A DNA stretch of 64,000 bases, taken from Sternotherus odoratus. Lineage: Eukaryota > Chordata > Testudines > Kinosternidae. A model generated the notes under the pieces. The model was not told the origin of the DNA. It saw nothing but the letters and a program-made list of their open reading frames with translations, and ran no database searches. The DNA lies in NCBI GenBank assembly GCA_032164245.1, contig JAVMKO010000004.1, positions 32,961,626-33,025,625 of the forward strand, read 5' to 3'. Position numbers and translations under genes: made by a program. This document shows positions 12,613 to 22,799 of this stretch, piece after piece. Each line of letters starts with the position of its first letter. Within the stretch, counting starts at the first letter, position 1.

Positions 12613-13023
12613 CTACTCTGTATTCTGAGTGAGGTCAGTGCTCCTCTTGTGGAGGGGTGTAAACATGTGGTACTCCCCCTTTATCCTGTGATGTTCTTTC
12701 CAGATGGAGAAAGTCAATGTGTTAGCTAGGTCAACAGCATTGCTTTGAGCATGTTGACTTTCTGCAATGTTCCTGATTGCTGTTTGTTTATTTGTATAAC
12801 CTTGGAACTGCAACCTTTTGCTTTCCAAGAGTGATGTGATGCTGAGCTGAGTTAATGGAAAGCAGGACATGGGGAGGGAAGTGGGAGCTGTATCATGCTT
12901 TGAACGTTTGGGGGCTGGATCTTTCACCCCAATAGAATCCCTTTTATGCCCGTCTGATGGCACATCTGCCTTAACTTGGTGTGACCCAAGAATCTCTTGA
13001 TAGCAGAGGGCACAGGGGTACAT
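12613..13023 (-). other. Unrecognised open frame, 136 codons
   Basis: A minus-strand frame of 136 codons starts at an ATG at 13023; an in-frame stop lies ten codons upstream. The predicted product is hydrophilic with a basic stretch near residue 40 (DPAPKRSKHD) and two early cysteines in a YPCALCY context. I do not recognise a family. Its first codons overlap the start of a possible LTR (from about 12980). It could be a degenerate retroelement frame or chance. No promoter or splice context supports a gene. Confidence 0.15.
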
Positions 13024-14022
13024 AAAGGTACCAGGGATTCTCTGGGTTCACCATGTAAGGTCTCTACTGAAAGGTGTTGCACTGGTGGTCATAATAATTG
13101 TGAGATGTATGTGCAGAAAATACGTGAGGAGTTATGTGTATATATGCTGAAAAGTATGTTCTCTAGGCCTGGCAGTTTACAGGCAGGTCACTCAAAGAAA
13201 AACACCCCATGAGACAAACTTCTTCAGACAGGAGATGGGAGACACTTATCTCTCTGCTGAACCATCGTGTACTGTCCTGCAGCAGAAGTCTATTGGCACA
13301 CTGAGTCAAATGTTAATGAAGGGCTTGCACAGTCTTCAGAAGGAACTTAACATGAACTGGTAAACAGTGATGGGAGGCCCTTGTTTTCAGGTGAATGTCA
13401 AAGGTCTGGTCTCATATCTGGAAATGTAGCAAGACACCCTGGAATCCTTCAGTCTGTGAAGACCAGTTACCAGCAGGCTTGATTTTTAGAAAAGGGGGAT
13501 CTCAACCATTCTGGTTGAAAATACTGGGGAAAGGACTTGGAGTAACTATCCTGTAGGAGATAAGGGAATGTCTTGTGAATTAAGTTCATGCTCTGGAAAA
13601 TGTTATGACTTCTTTTTTAATTTGTAACCACTTGCTTCCGATTATGCTAATTTACTAACACTTGAGTCTCTGGTCTTTGACGATAAATGTGTTTTCAGTA
13701 TGAATATATATAAGTGCTGCATGGTGGGCTTGAATTGAAACTTGTAAGCTGGTGTGTGTACTGTTCCTTTGGGAGCAGTGAATCTGAATTCTTTGCTCAG
13801 TGGAACAAGGTCTGGACACTCCAAAGGGACGCTCAGGAGGGCTTGGGGGTTGATGTGTGCCTATCACTAATCAGTACTGAGAGCAAGGCCTGGAAGATCG
13901 TGCCTGAGACTGGTGGACTCAGGTTGCTGATACACAGCAGCTGCAGACAAGATTTCCTCATACTAAAGGCAGGTGGTAGAAAGGTGCCTCGTAAGCCTGG
14001 GTGCCCCCTGGGAAATGTCACA
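12980..14022 (+). mobile_element. Possible solo LTR
   Basis: The segment begins TGTGACCC and ends ATGTCACA, the same terminal style as the better supported LTRs in this window. An internal 'gacgataaatgtg' at about 13680 could be a diverged polyadenylation signal, followed by 'gtactgttcctttgggagca', wording I associate with turtle endogenous LTRs. The flanks (acttgg and actaat) do not form a convincing target duplication, so the ends are tentative. No internal viral gene is visible. Confidence 0.35.
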
Positions 14023-14095
14023 ACTAATAGCTGAGGATTCCCCCATTGTGATATGGCCCCTACTTCAGGAGGTGCACAGAGCAGATAGTGTAGAG

Positions 14096-14377
14096 CATAG
14101 ACGCCAACTCTCTGGGTGCTCTGGGACTAGCGCACCCATGGGGGAAAAAACCCAACAGCCCATCGGCTCAGCTCTTCCCCCTCTCTCCCAGCACTCGCTC
14201 CTGCCATGATCAGCTGTTCAGCGGTGTGCAAGAGGCACTGTGGGAATATGGGGAGGAGTGGGGACAGGAAGAGATGAGACAGGGTGGGGATGAGGGCTTG
14301 GGGGAAGGGGTGGAGTGTGGGCAGAACAGAGGTTGAGCACCCCCTTTCCCCTGGAACTGGGGAAGTTGGCGCTTGTG
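14096..14377 (+). mobile_element. hAT-type MITE (CATAGACGCCAACT termini)
   Basis: The 5' end CATAGACGCCAACT pairs with the 3' end AGTTGGCGCTTGTG, and the next block inward (GGTGCTC / GAGCACC) is also inverted. Flanking octamers gtgtagag (14088-14095) and gtaaagag (14378-14385) agree at 6 of 8 positions, which fits an aged hAT target duplication. The middle contains 'gatcagctgttcagcgg' and purine-rich sequence. Diverged relatives lie near 24595-24835 and 48780-48938. There is no transposase. Confidence 0.65.
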
Positions 14378-14875
14378 GTAAAGAGCTGGCATCCCTGAAG
14401 TACAGGCAACATCAGAGGTACGCCCTGGAGAGGGATTGAGGCCAAAATACTGCTGCAGTCTGGCACTTCTCAACTGTACAAATTAGAGCAATTCTGGCAC
14501 TTCTCTAACTTGTGTTGGTTGAACTGACCCTGACCAGCCCCAGGATCAGGCAGGTATAAAGCTGGCATTAAGCCACGTGTCTCCCACATCCTTTGGGTAA
14601 TTTGTTCTTAATGCATCAGGATACAGGTTTCAGTTTGAAAAATCAACTGACAAGATGGTTTATTTGGGGAATAATTGTAACTGTAGGTTAGGTCACCCAT
14701 CTTTACAAAACTGAAGTTGCACAGTTGATTTTTATCAATGGCTAGTCTATGATCCAGGTCAGTAGCAATTAAAAGTTGCCACCATCTGCTGGCCCCTCTA
14801 CGGGGCTTATCCAAAGCCCTGGATTGACTGTTGAAGACTTTCAATTGACGTTAATAGGCATTTGATCAGGTTTCT

Positions 14876-14990
14876 AAGGGTCAGATTTACAAAAGTATTT
14901 AGGTGCCTAAAGATGCCAATATTCACCTACTGGGATCTGCAAAAGCGCAAGTGAGTTAGGCACTTAACTCCTGTTCACCTAAATGAATGA
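14876..14990. repeat. Palindromic short MITE
   Basis: The segment reads from 'gtcagatttacaaaagtatt' through 'taggtgcctaaa' to the inverted-type 'gagttaggcacttaactcct'. It matches a short, near-palindromic element also present at 62068-62160, which is built on the words 'taggcgcctaa' and 'gatttcaatgg' in its consensus as I remember it. The copy is diverged. Confidence 0.5.
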
Positions 14991-15099
14991 ATTGGTGGGT
15001 TGAATTTAGAACCACACTTTGCCTTTAAAGCCCAGTTCTGCACTGGGACATAGGTTTTGTTGCTATCTGTGAGTTCCCTGGCATGTGAGTGTACAAATT

Positions 15100-15275
15100 G
15101 CAACATCTTTTAATAATGCCCAATTCTTGTATAGCAGTATTTCCATTGCTAGATCTGACAGTGCTTTACAAGCTAGGTCGTTATTATTATCCCCACTTTA
15201 CAGATGGGGAAACTGAGGTACAGAAAGGTGAAGTTGCTTGTCCAAGGTCACCCAGCAGGCCAGTAGCTCCCCTCT
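15100..15275 (-). repeat. MIR/CORE-type SINE, reverse orientation
   Basis: Read on the minus strand the order is 'ctgctgggtgaccttggaca', then 'cctcagtttccccatctgta' and 'aaagtggggataataataac', the well-known MIR core. The plus strand shows its complement at 15185-15270. The family is the same as at 3870-4030 in the opposite orientation. Confidence 0.7.
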
Positions 15276-15518
15276 CCATTGACAGTTAGCTCTGCAGGCT
15301 GGTGCAGAGGCTATAGACCCACCCATTTCTGTCCCTTCTGTGTGATTGTCACTGCTCTTTGTACAGAATTTACAGGGCTGAGCGAGCACCACCTGACAAA
15401 TCTGAGGTAGGTCCAAAGCTGTGGCAGGAAACAGAACACAAGCATGATAAGTTACAATTTGCCCTCTTGCTCTGGTGCTTTCTCTGATTTTAAGCCTCCT
15501 GTTAGGACTGGAAGAAAT

Positions 15519-16042
15519 TGTGACGGGCAACCACTAGGGGGCGTGGTTACGCTTCTGAGTCAACTACAGGAGGGTGCATAATGGTGGTATTAATCTGAAA
15601 ATGACCTTGCTGTTATCTGTGTGTTTGGGAACAGTTCCCAGACAGTTCCCAGCTGCATGAGTGTTTAACCCGTTTGTGTGCGAATGAATGCGTGGGAAAC
15701 TAAATGGGGAAACTAAGGCAGGACTGCGTAATCAACAAGTGCTGAACAGTGTGTAACCAATCAGTTGTTGCTTGCAAATGAGACATGAGTATGTATGAGA
15801 TGCAAATGAGTATGGGTATATCTGTGCTGACACGGCCCTGTTTGTTGGGCTTCCTCTTTGGGCTTTCTGGACGTCGCCTGGGTGTGTCAGACATCTTGTA
15901 TCGCGGCAGTGCTGGCCAATAAGCCCCCCAGCACGGTAATGCCGCTCCCTCCAATAAACTCACCACTTTCCAACTAGTCACCGGCAACGAGATAAGCCCC
16001 CTCGCAACACCTCCTCTCTGTTCCACCCCAGAATGGTCCCCA
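15519..16042 (+). mobile_element. LTR-like element, family A, copy 1
   Basis: This copy aligns along its length with 18871-19401. Shared blocks include 'gttacgcttctgagtcaact', 'gtgtgtttgggaacagtt', 'gcgtgggaaacta', 'cgtaatcaacaagtgct' and 'caataaactcac'. The last contains a polyadenylation-type AATAAA about 90 bp before the 3' end, as expected in an R-U5 region. It starts TGTGACGG. I could not confirm the 3' end or a target duplication here. No internal coding region is attached, so it would be a solo LTR. Confidence 0.55.
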
Positions 16043-16285
16043 GGCAAGACACTGCTATAAATCAGTGATTTTATTGAATTCCCATGAACCACTATTAAGC
16101 ATTTGGTAGAAGCTAGGTACTGGAACTAGAGGTTTAGGGGGTGCTGCCACACATCCTGCTTGACGTGATTTCCATTGTATATACTTTATAGTTTGGTTCA
16201 ATGGCTCTCAGCATCCCCACTATAAAAATTGTTTCAGCACCTCTGGTTGTGTTGGTTGAGGATATAGTGTGTTTCCAGTCTAATT

Positions 16286-17409
16286 GCCTCTGTAACGGTG
16301 CTGTTTCTGATGGGACCCAACTGAGAGTGCCAAGTCAGGACAAATTGCTTCAAGCAGGGCAGTTACAGCCCAAGGCTGGTGTTTTTCCACCTCTAAGGCA
16401 AACCAAACCAGCCAGACAGAAAGGACTTTAGTCTTACCCCACTGGCTAAGCCACAAGTCACGCAAGCAATTCCCTTAGATGCTCCAGTTTCCCAGTATCA
16501 CCAACATCAGCCACTCGTTATGTGGACAAATGGTTATGAAAACAAATACCCCAATAAAAGAAAAAGGTTTTCCCAATCCCAAAGGACCAAGCCCCAGATC
16601 CAGATCAATATACAAATCAGATCTTACTCACAAATCATGCTGTTGCCAATCCTTTGGAATCTAAAATCTAAAGGTTTATTCAGCAAGGGAAAAAGATATG
16701 TGCGAGTTAGAATTGGTTAAATGAAATCAATTATATAAAATAATGGCAAAGTTCTTGGTACAGGCTTGCATCAATGGTAGAATAAACTTCAGGTTCAAAT
16801 CAAGTCTCTGGAGTACAAACATCCACAGCTGGGATGGGTCACTAGGCCTTTGTTCAGAGCGTCCATTTGTAGCAAAGTCCTTCCAGAAGTAGAAGCAAGA
16901 TTAAAGACAAAATGCATTACCCTTTTTTAGCCTTTTCCAGGTGCAAGAACCCTCTTTGTTCTTACTGGAAAATTACAGCAAAAGGGAGTTTTGGGGTCAC
17001 ATGGGCATGTCACATGTCCTTGCATGACTCAGGACTTGCAGGAAGCAGCCATTACCCATATGCTTCCTTGCATGTTCTCAGGTAGACTTCTTATGTTGAT
17101 TGGAGCCTTCCAAGCTTTTTTGTCTGTTAAATGCTTCCTGATTGAGCAGTTAACTTGCACATTCCTTTCCCAACAAGCTGACTAAATGTTTTTACTAAGG
17201 CTCCTTAGATACCAAGCAAGTATACAGCCAATATTCATAACTTTGAACACCCAAATGGCACATGCATACAAACAGCATAATCAGCAAACCACAGCCTGGT
17301 CTTAGACACCTTATATGACCCCCTTTACGTAAGATTTGGTGCCACTACAGGACCTTGGTTGCAACAATGATCGATATGGCCTCTGTTCATGTCAATAAGT
17401 CATAGCCTC
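16286..17409. mobile_element. Solo LTR with 5-bp target duplication (family B)
   Basis: The element proper is 16291-17404 (1114 bp), beginning TGTAACGGTGCTG and ending CAATAAGTCATA. It is flanked by the exact pentamer GCCTC at 16286-16290 and 17405-17409. The terminal TGT and the perfect 5-bp duplication support retroviral-type integration. The opposite end reads CATA rather than the canonical CA, compatible with a mutated terminus. No gag, pol or env sequence is present. The wording (for example 'ttggtgccactacaggacct') is that of an LTR I recall as common in turtles. Transcriptional orientation is not certain. Confidence 0.7.
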
Positions 17410-17935
17410 CCACTCCTGTAAGCATAGTTCAGCAAACTTCTGGAATAGAAGGAGCTGCAGATGTTTCTTTAGGGTCAATGGAAACACAAATGTGCTTGGT
17501 CCACCTCCACAGCTGACCCAAATCCTCCATTCAGCAATATATAGAGGGGGGTGACCAATAGCAGATATGTCTCTCCACAGGACTGTAAAGCCATCTCCAT
17601 TTTCTGTTTTGCTACCTTGAAAACTGCTATGTCTTCAAAATGATGGCCACCCTTCAGTGATGAAATTGCAAACTGGTAACATGACCCCAAGGAGGCACTG
17701 ACACACACACCCTCTACACCCCGGAGATCTGTTAACATTTTACTTTTTATAAACATTAGTACATGTACCTTAGGTTATTAGCCTCTGCTCCCTCTTCAGG
17801 GGCTGCAAAAGTTGTCTGAGAATCAAGGCTGGTCTAAAAGTCACATTCTTTGAGTGCTGAAAAGTGTCAATATTGTGGCCTTCTGCACAAAGTTCTGTTA
17901 TGTGGGGAGATTTCTCTGCTTCTTCCAAAGGGGGC
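17410..17935. other. Unassigned non-coding DNA
   Basis: No element boundary or domain is visible. A minus-strand open frame at 17475-17756 (93 codons) is unrecognised. Confidence 0.4.
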
Positions 17936-17939
17936 AGGG

Positions 17940-18480
17940 AATGCTATCTTGTCTTTGAATTGGCAGGATTTTTGGCTGCTGGGAGAGTAGATGGAGAAGG
18001 ACCCTGAAGGACCTGCTCACTGGCATGGACCAGAAGAACGAGGAACAGTCTGAGACTCAAGGCATGGGAGGATCAGGTTCTTTAGCAGGAAGAAACACTG
18101 ATGCACAGGATGCACACCCTAAGAAATGGGAGCTTTCCCAAAGGAAACAGGAGCATGCCCTAGTGGAGAGACTGGTGCCCAAATGAGTTGCCATGACCAC
18201 TGGTCCTCTATGGGAACTGGCACCATCTCTGCCCACTTGCTGCTGCTATTCCTTTAGCTACCACTCAAGTGCTGCTGTGGCAAAGAACCTCCACTCCCCA
18301 TGCCCCTGGAGGAGCCTGCAGTACTTTTTGGACAACACATTCCATCAGCACCCAAAACCCCTTGCAGGGGGACTCATGAGTATCCAGAAGAGGAACAATG
18401 AGCCTGTGGCACTCCCTGAAACCCAAGAAGTATCACACAGGAGACATTCCCAACTGTTTTCATGAACAATTTTCCACTAT
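17940..18480 (+). pseudogene. Possible relic of a Harbinger accessory (Myb-like) frame
   Basis: Around 18050-18110 a plus-strand frame reads LKAWEDQVL, a stop, then QEETLMHRMHTL. This resembles the charged, helical C-terminal part of the Myb/SANT-like protein that accompanies Harbinger transposases. It is broken by stop codons. Together with the minus-strand transposase relic at 21630-22790 it could be the other gene of one Harbinger transposon, later split by the LTR and hAT insertions between them. This is inference; no DNA-binding Myb domain was found. Confidence 0.25.
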
Positions 18481-19393
18481 CATTCCTTGCCACCCTCCCT
18501 TGTTAGGAAGGAAGGAAGTGCAAGGAAACTGATTCAGAGACATTGACATGTGACCATTGTTCATGGAATCTGACCTGTTGCCTTTTGATTTATAGTTCCT
18601 TTCTAAAAAGTTTCAATTTTGCATTCTTCTGGTTAGTTCTCTGTAACAGATGGTAAGTGCACTTAGCATCCGTGACTGAACAGTAAAAAGAAAAGTATTA
18701 ATTCTCACTCCTTTCACCTCCAAGCAAATGTTGATAAGATCACTAAAACAGATTGAGTGCTCCCAATAACAGTCTTGTAAACAAATGTGGACATGACACA
18801 AAAGCATTGTACAGTGATGGCAATGCAAGTTGGAGAAAATCCTTCACAGCTGTAGTGACCGGAAGATTAGTGTGACGGCAATCAGCAAGGGGCATAGTTA
18901 CGCTTCTGAGTCAACTCCAGGAGAGGGCATAATGGTGTTATCAGTTATGAGAATGGCCTTGTATTGCTGTTATCTAGTGTGTGTTTGGGAACAGTTTCCC
19001 AGCTGTGTGAGTGTTTACCCCGTCTGCGTGAGAACGAATGCGTGGGAAACTAGATGGGGAAACTGAGGCAGGACGGCGTAATCAACAAGTGCTAAACAGC
19101 GTGTAATCAACCAATTAGCTTGCTGCTTGCTCCTCATGTATTATGTATGAGATGCAAATGTGTATGTGTATTTTAGTCCCATGTTTGCCCACACCCCGTG
19201 GGCCTCATCCTGGGCATTGCTCCGGTGCGCCAGGTCCCCTGTTTTGAGTGGCAGCACTGTGTTTGAGGGGGCCCCAGTGCGCAGGTGCCATTCTCCTTCA
19301 ATAAACTCACTACTTTATTCATCCAGCCACTGTGTGTGTGTGCCTTGTCTCTACGGGACTGTGTCTACCTTGCAACAACAGCACAAACCCAAC

Positions 19394-21355
19394 CTCTAAG
19401 GCAGTGGTCGCCAACCTTTCAGACCTCACGGACCACTAAACTCACAATTTTGAATCCCGCGGACCACTAACATGAATTTTTTTAAAAAGGCCAGGCGGGG
19501 GAGTGGGGGGGGGTTGATAAAAGGGGGGGGTGTTTTGTTTAACTTTTAAATGACTTTTGTATTATGCCTTTTCATATAACCTTGTTTTAGAAACTCTGTA
19601 TTGAACTTTGGTAATCTGTTATAGCCCCTAAGGTAGTATAATTAAGGTAAAAGACAAATGTCTCTGCTAGGAGTAGAATAAGATCTCTCCCCCCCCCCAC
19701 TTTATAATCGAGTGCCCTGTTGAATGAATGAGGTGTGAATGAGGAAGGAGAGACAGCTCAAGGACAATCAAACTTGTCAAGTGGGCTGACTAAGAGCAGA
19801 CATAACCCTCAGGGGTTAGCAGCAGCAGCACCAGACCAGAGAGAAGCAGCAAAAAGGAGCAATGGACACAGATCCAGATTTGCAGGAGAGGGAAGCTGCT
19901 ATAAAAGTGAGGTATCTTAATGCAGAGGACCCCTTCCTTCTTCCTGGTGCAAGGATAGTGAACTTGGCAAAATTTTTACCTTGCGCCTCTGCTTCCCCCC
20001 CCCCCCCATTCCCTTTTCCTGGAGCACTGCTTATTTTAAACTTTTTAAATGAATATTGCATAAGGTATCATTGTATATTAGAATATATGTTTGGTTTGAA
20101 ATTTTATTAATTTCATTATTTACCTTATATATTTAATGAAAATAAATGAATAATTTGATAGTCTTGATATTGTTGTTGTTTTTATTTTGCGCCCTCCACC
20201 AGACATCCTCCACAGTCCACACCAGCCAAAAGCACTAGCTCCATGGCTCCCAATCACTGCTGCATGTAACAAGGCTCCCCTCCCCCAAGAGCCAGAGGGA
20301 CCTGTCACCTGCCAGGGGCCGAGGTAGGGAGTCCCGGGCTGGGGGTCCTTACCTGGGGCGGCTGTCCTGTCCTGGGAAGTATCTGGCAAGCAGGCAGGTT
20401 CATTCGTCTGGCTCCTGTAGCTGCTCCTGGGATCCAGTGAGGTGTGTGGGGGGGAGCCAGGAAGTATCCAGCAGGTAGGTCGGTGGCTGGATCCGGGTTG
20501 GGGAGGTGGGGGGGGTCTCTTCCCCCCACCCTCTTCTGCTAGTGCCTGCAATCAGGCCCCACACCCCTGCACTATGCATGCCCCGCAGGCAGCAGGAAGG
20601 TGAAAGACCTGTCCTCCTGGCCATCATCACCTCCTGGGGTTTGGGGCCGATTATGGACTCAGCGGGGGTGTGGGGGCACAGGAGCGGCCGCGGTAGCTGG
20701 AGGCTCTCTGTCTTGGCGGCCCTTCTAAAGCCTCGTATCTCATACCTATTGATTAATGGCTCTAATTAAGGAACGAAATCAAGCATGTGAAGACAGGGGA
20801 TCACTTTAGGTCCTTGTTTGGTAGTTTTCTCTTCCTGGAACACAACTCATCTAAATATCACTGCTCTTTCATTTATTACAGAAAAAAGTTTTTAAATGCC
20901 CTGAAAACTATTTAAAATGCAATTTGCTAATTTAAAAATAGAGATAACAGTAACCTATTCTCTGCAAAGTGGGAAAGCACCCTGTTCCCTGGCAGGCATG
21001 CAGGGCTCCTGCCACTTGCCTCCCCCCACCCGGCCCTGGCTCGCCTCTTCTCCTCCTCCCCCCCCCGGCCCCGGCTCGCCTCTTCTCCTCCTCCCCCCTC
21101 CCGGCTCGCCTCACCTCTTCTTCTCCTCCCCCACCCCCCCGCTCGCCTCTTCTCCTCCTTCCCCCCCCCCCCCGCCCCGGCCTCCGGTTCGCCTCTTCTC
21201 CCCCCCTCGGCCCCGTCTCGCCTCTTCTCCCCCCCGGCTCGCCTCTCTTACTGACCCCGACCCTCTCCTTCAGCTGCGGCTCCGCGGACCACCCAAATTT
21301 TCCCGTGGATCACCAGTGGTCCGTGGACCACTGGTTGGCGACCGCTGCTCTAAGG
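19394..21355. mobile_element. Non-autonomous hAT element with perfect 8-bp target duplication
   Basis: The element proper is 19402-21347 (1946 bp). It starts CAGTGGTCGCCAACC and ends GGTTGGCGACCGCTG. The flanking octamer CTCTAAGG is exact on both sides (19394-19401 and 21348-21355), diagnostic of hAT transposition and close to the hAT target preference around CTCTAGA. Subterminal blocks 'cggaccact' and 'gtggaccact' are also inverted. No intact transposase frame is present. The interior includes C-rich low-complexity tracts (about 21020-21240). Confidence 0.9.
21020..21245. repeat. C-rich low-complexity tract inside the hAT element
   Basis: Repeated words of the form 'cggctcgcctcttctcctcc' with long C-runs form an impure tandem array. 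It generates spurious proline- and leucine-rich open frames in two plus-strand frames. It is probably an expanded subterminal region of the hAT element. Confidence 0.75.
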
Positions 21356-21629
21356 TGTTCAACCAGTGGAGATGCCCTATTAGAAATATCTGTAATGAGT
21401 GAATAGTCACAGAAATGAATGGCTAATGGCTGTTCGGCTACAGGGGAAAAACCCCTCACAAAGCTATGTACACATGTTCCCTTGTGCTTTTCTAGCACCT
21501 GTGCCGGCTGTGGAGATGTCCCTCATCACTGGCAGATGTCAGCCTCTGCTTCCCTGATGTTCCAGAAGTGTGCACATGTGTCATCCCTGATTTCCCTGGC
21601 CTGCTGCGACTCATGACTAATGTGCACTT

Positions 21630-22790
21630 GGGTGAGATCCTGCTGTCTATATGGCGCTTGTAAACCAGACCTGTCCTGTGCTCACTCTGGATGGAAGCAC
21701 TTCTCTTTACCCTCGTAAATGTTATGCAGTGCACAGCAGGTGACGATTATGTGACTAGCATTGGCCACGTGGGCATCCAGGGTAAGTAAGCAGCGCCAAC
21801 CAGCTTTCTGCCTACCAAATGCACACTACATGACTATTCTGCACCTTTGGAGTTTGTAACTTAATTCCCTTTTTCCAGGATCACTGGATGTCAGGACATA
21901 GTTTCATGAGCCAAGTTAGGAATGGATGCATGAGGTCCCCACAACATCTCTTTGGTATAGCTGCACCATAGATCACCATGTAATTTCTGGGTTCATAAAG
22001 TCCCTTCTTCCTCCCTAAAATACAGTCCCAATTGCCTCATCACACTAGCATCATTAAACTTTGTAGTGTTTCCCACAGTGGTATTAATGAATCTGCCTCA
22101 GGTCTACCAAGCCTTGCAGAATGAGTAAATAGTAACCTTTTCAGTTCACTTACTCACTTGCCCCTTTTAATGAGCAAATTATTGGGATTTGGGTGATAGG
22201 GATGGCCCCTACACAGTTAAGAAACCCCATCCTCTCAAATTTAGCTATTTCTGGAACTTTGATGATGGCAATCGCCTGCAGGTAAAGCAGTGTTAATTGC
22301 CTCGCAAACCTGCATGACCCTAACAGTGGACTTTCCAACCCCAAGATGGTTTGCAACTTGCCAATTGCTGTCTGGTTTTGCCAGCTTTCACAGGGCAATA
22401 GCCACCTGTTTCTCCACTAATATGGCTTTCCTAAATCATATGTTCTGGTACAGGAGAGGTGGTAAAAGCTCCTCACAAAGTTCCATGAAGGTCTGTTTCC
22501 TCATTTGGAAGTTCTGAAGCCACTGCTCGTCATCCTAGGTTTCCAAAATGTTGTGGTAGGATCACATTGTGCTGGTTCTTCCACACCAGAAGTGGCAGTT
22601 CATCCATGGTCATACTATGGTAATACCGGCAGTTACAATATCTGTTTCATGGGACCCAACTAGATTGTCATTCAAACTCATGCCCAGCAGTTTTTGGCAT
22701 GTTGGAATGTTCTGTGCAGGAGCAAAAACAAATGATCCAGTTGCTCCATGTTTTCCACCCAATTTGACAGAAGGACAACGTTAGCAGGAA
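21630..22790 (-). pseudogene. PIF/Harbinger (HARBI1-like) transposase pseudogene
   Basis: Read on the minus strand from about 22560 down, short homologous blocks appear in the order of a Harbinger DDE transposase. An N-terminal helix-rich block contains FMELCEELLPP. Then come KLAKPDSNWQVANHLGVGKS, MQVCEAINTALPAG, and GFLNCVGAIPITQIPI, where the family usually has an Asp after GAI. Next are QGLVDLRQIH, NDASVMRQLGLYFREE and HPFLTWLMK. A C-terminal block reads CAFGRQKAGWRCLL and HIIVTCCALHNIYEGKEKC. The reading passes through several stops and at least two frame changes. The first catalytic Asp is replaced, and a TAG stands just before CAFGR where the third catalytic Glu is expected. The gene is dead. 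Terminal repeats of the transposon were not identified. Confidence 0.8.
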
Positions 22791-22799
22791 CTGCCATGA

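Larger units (their letters stand above)
18866..21383 (+). mobile_element. LTR-like element, family A, copy 2, split by a hAT element
   Basis: The 5' part (18871-19401) aligns with the copy at 15519-16042 and starts TGTGACGG. It has the motif 'caataaactcactac' (about 19298) as a polyadenylation signal. A 1.95-kb hAT element lies at 19402-21347. If that element and one copy of its target duplication are removed, the LTR sequence continues to about 21378. The pentamer ATTAG occurs exactly at 18866-18870 and 21379-21383, suggesting a 5-bp target duplication and an LTR of about 554 bp. The inferred 3' terminus (GCCCT) is not canonical, which keeps the boundary tentative. Confidence 0.5.

Noticed and set aside
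20917..21406. Overlapping proline-rich plus-strand frames of 145 and 161 codons
   Set aside because: They run through the C-rich low-complexity tract of a hAT element. Two different frames are open in the same place, as expected for simple sequence.
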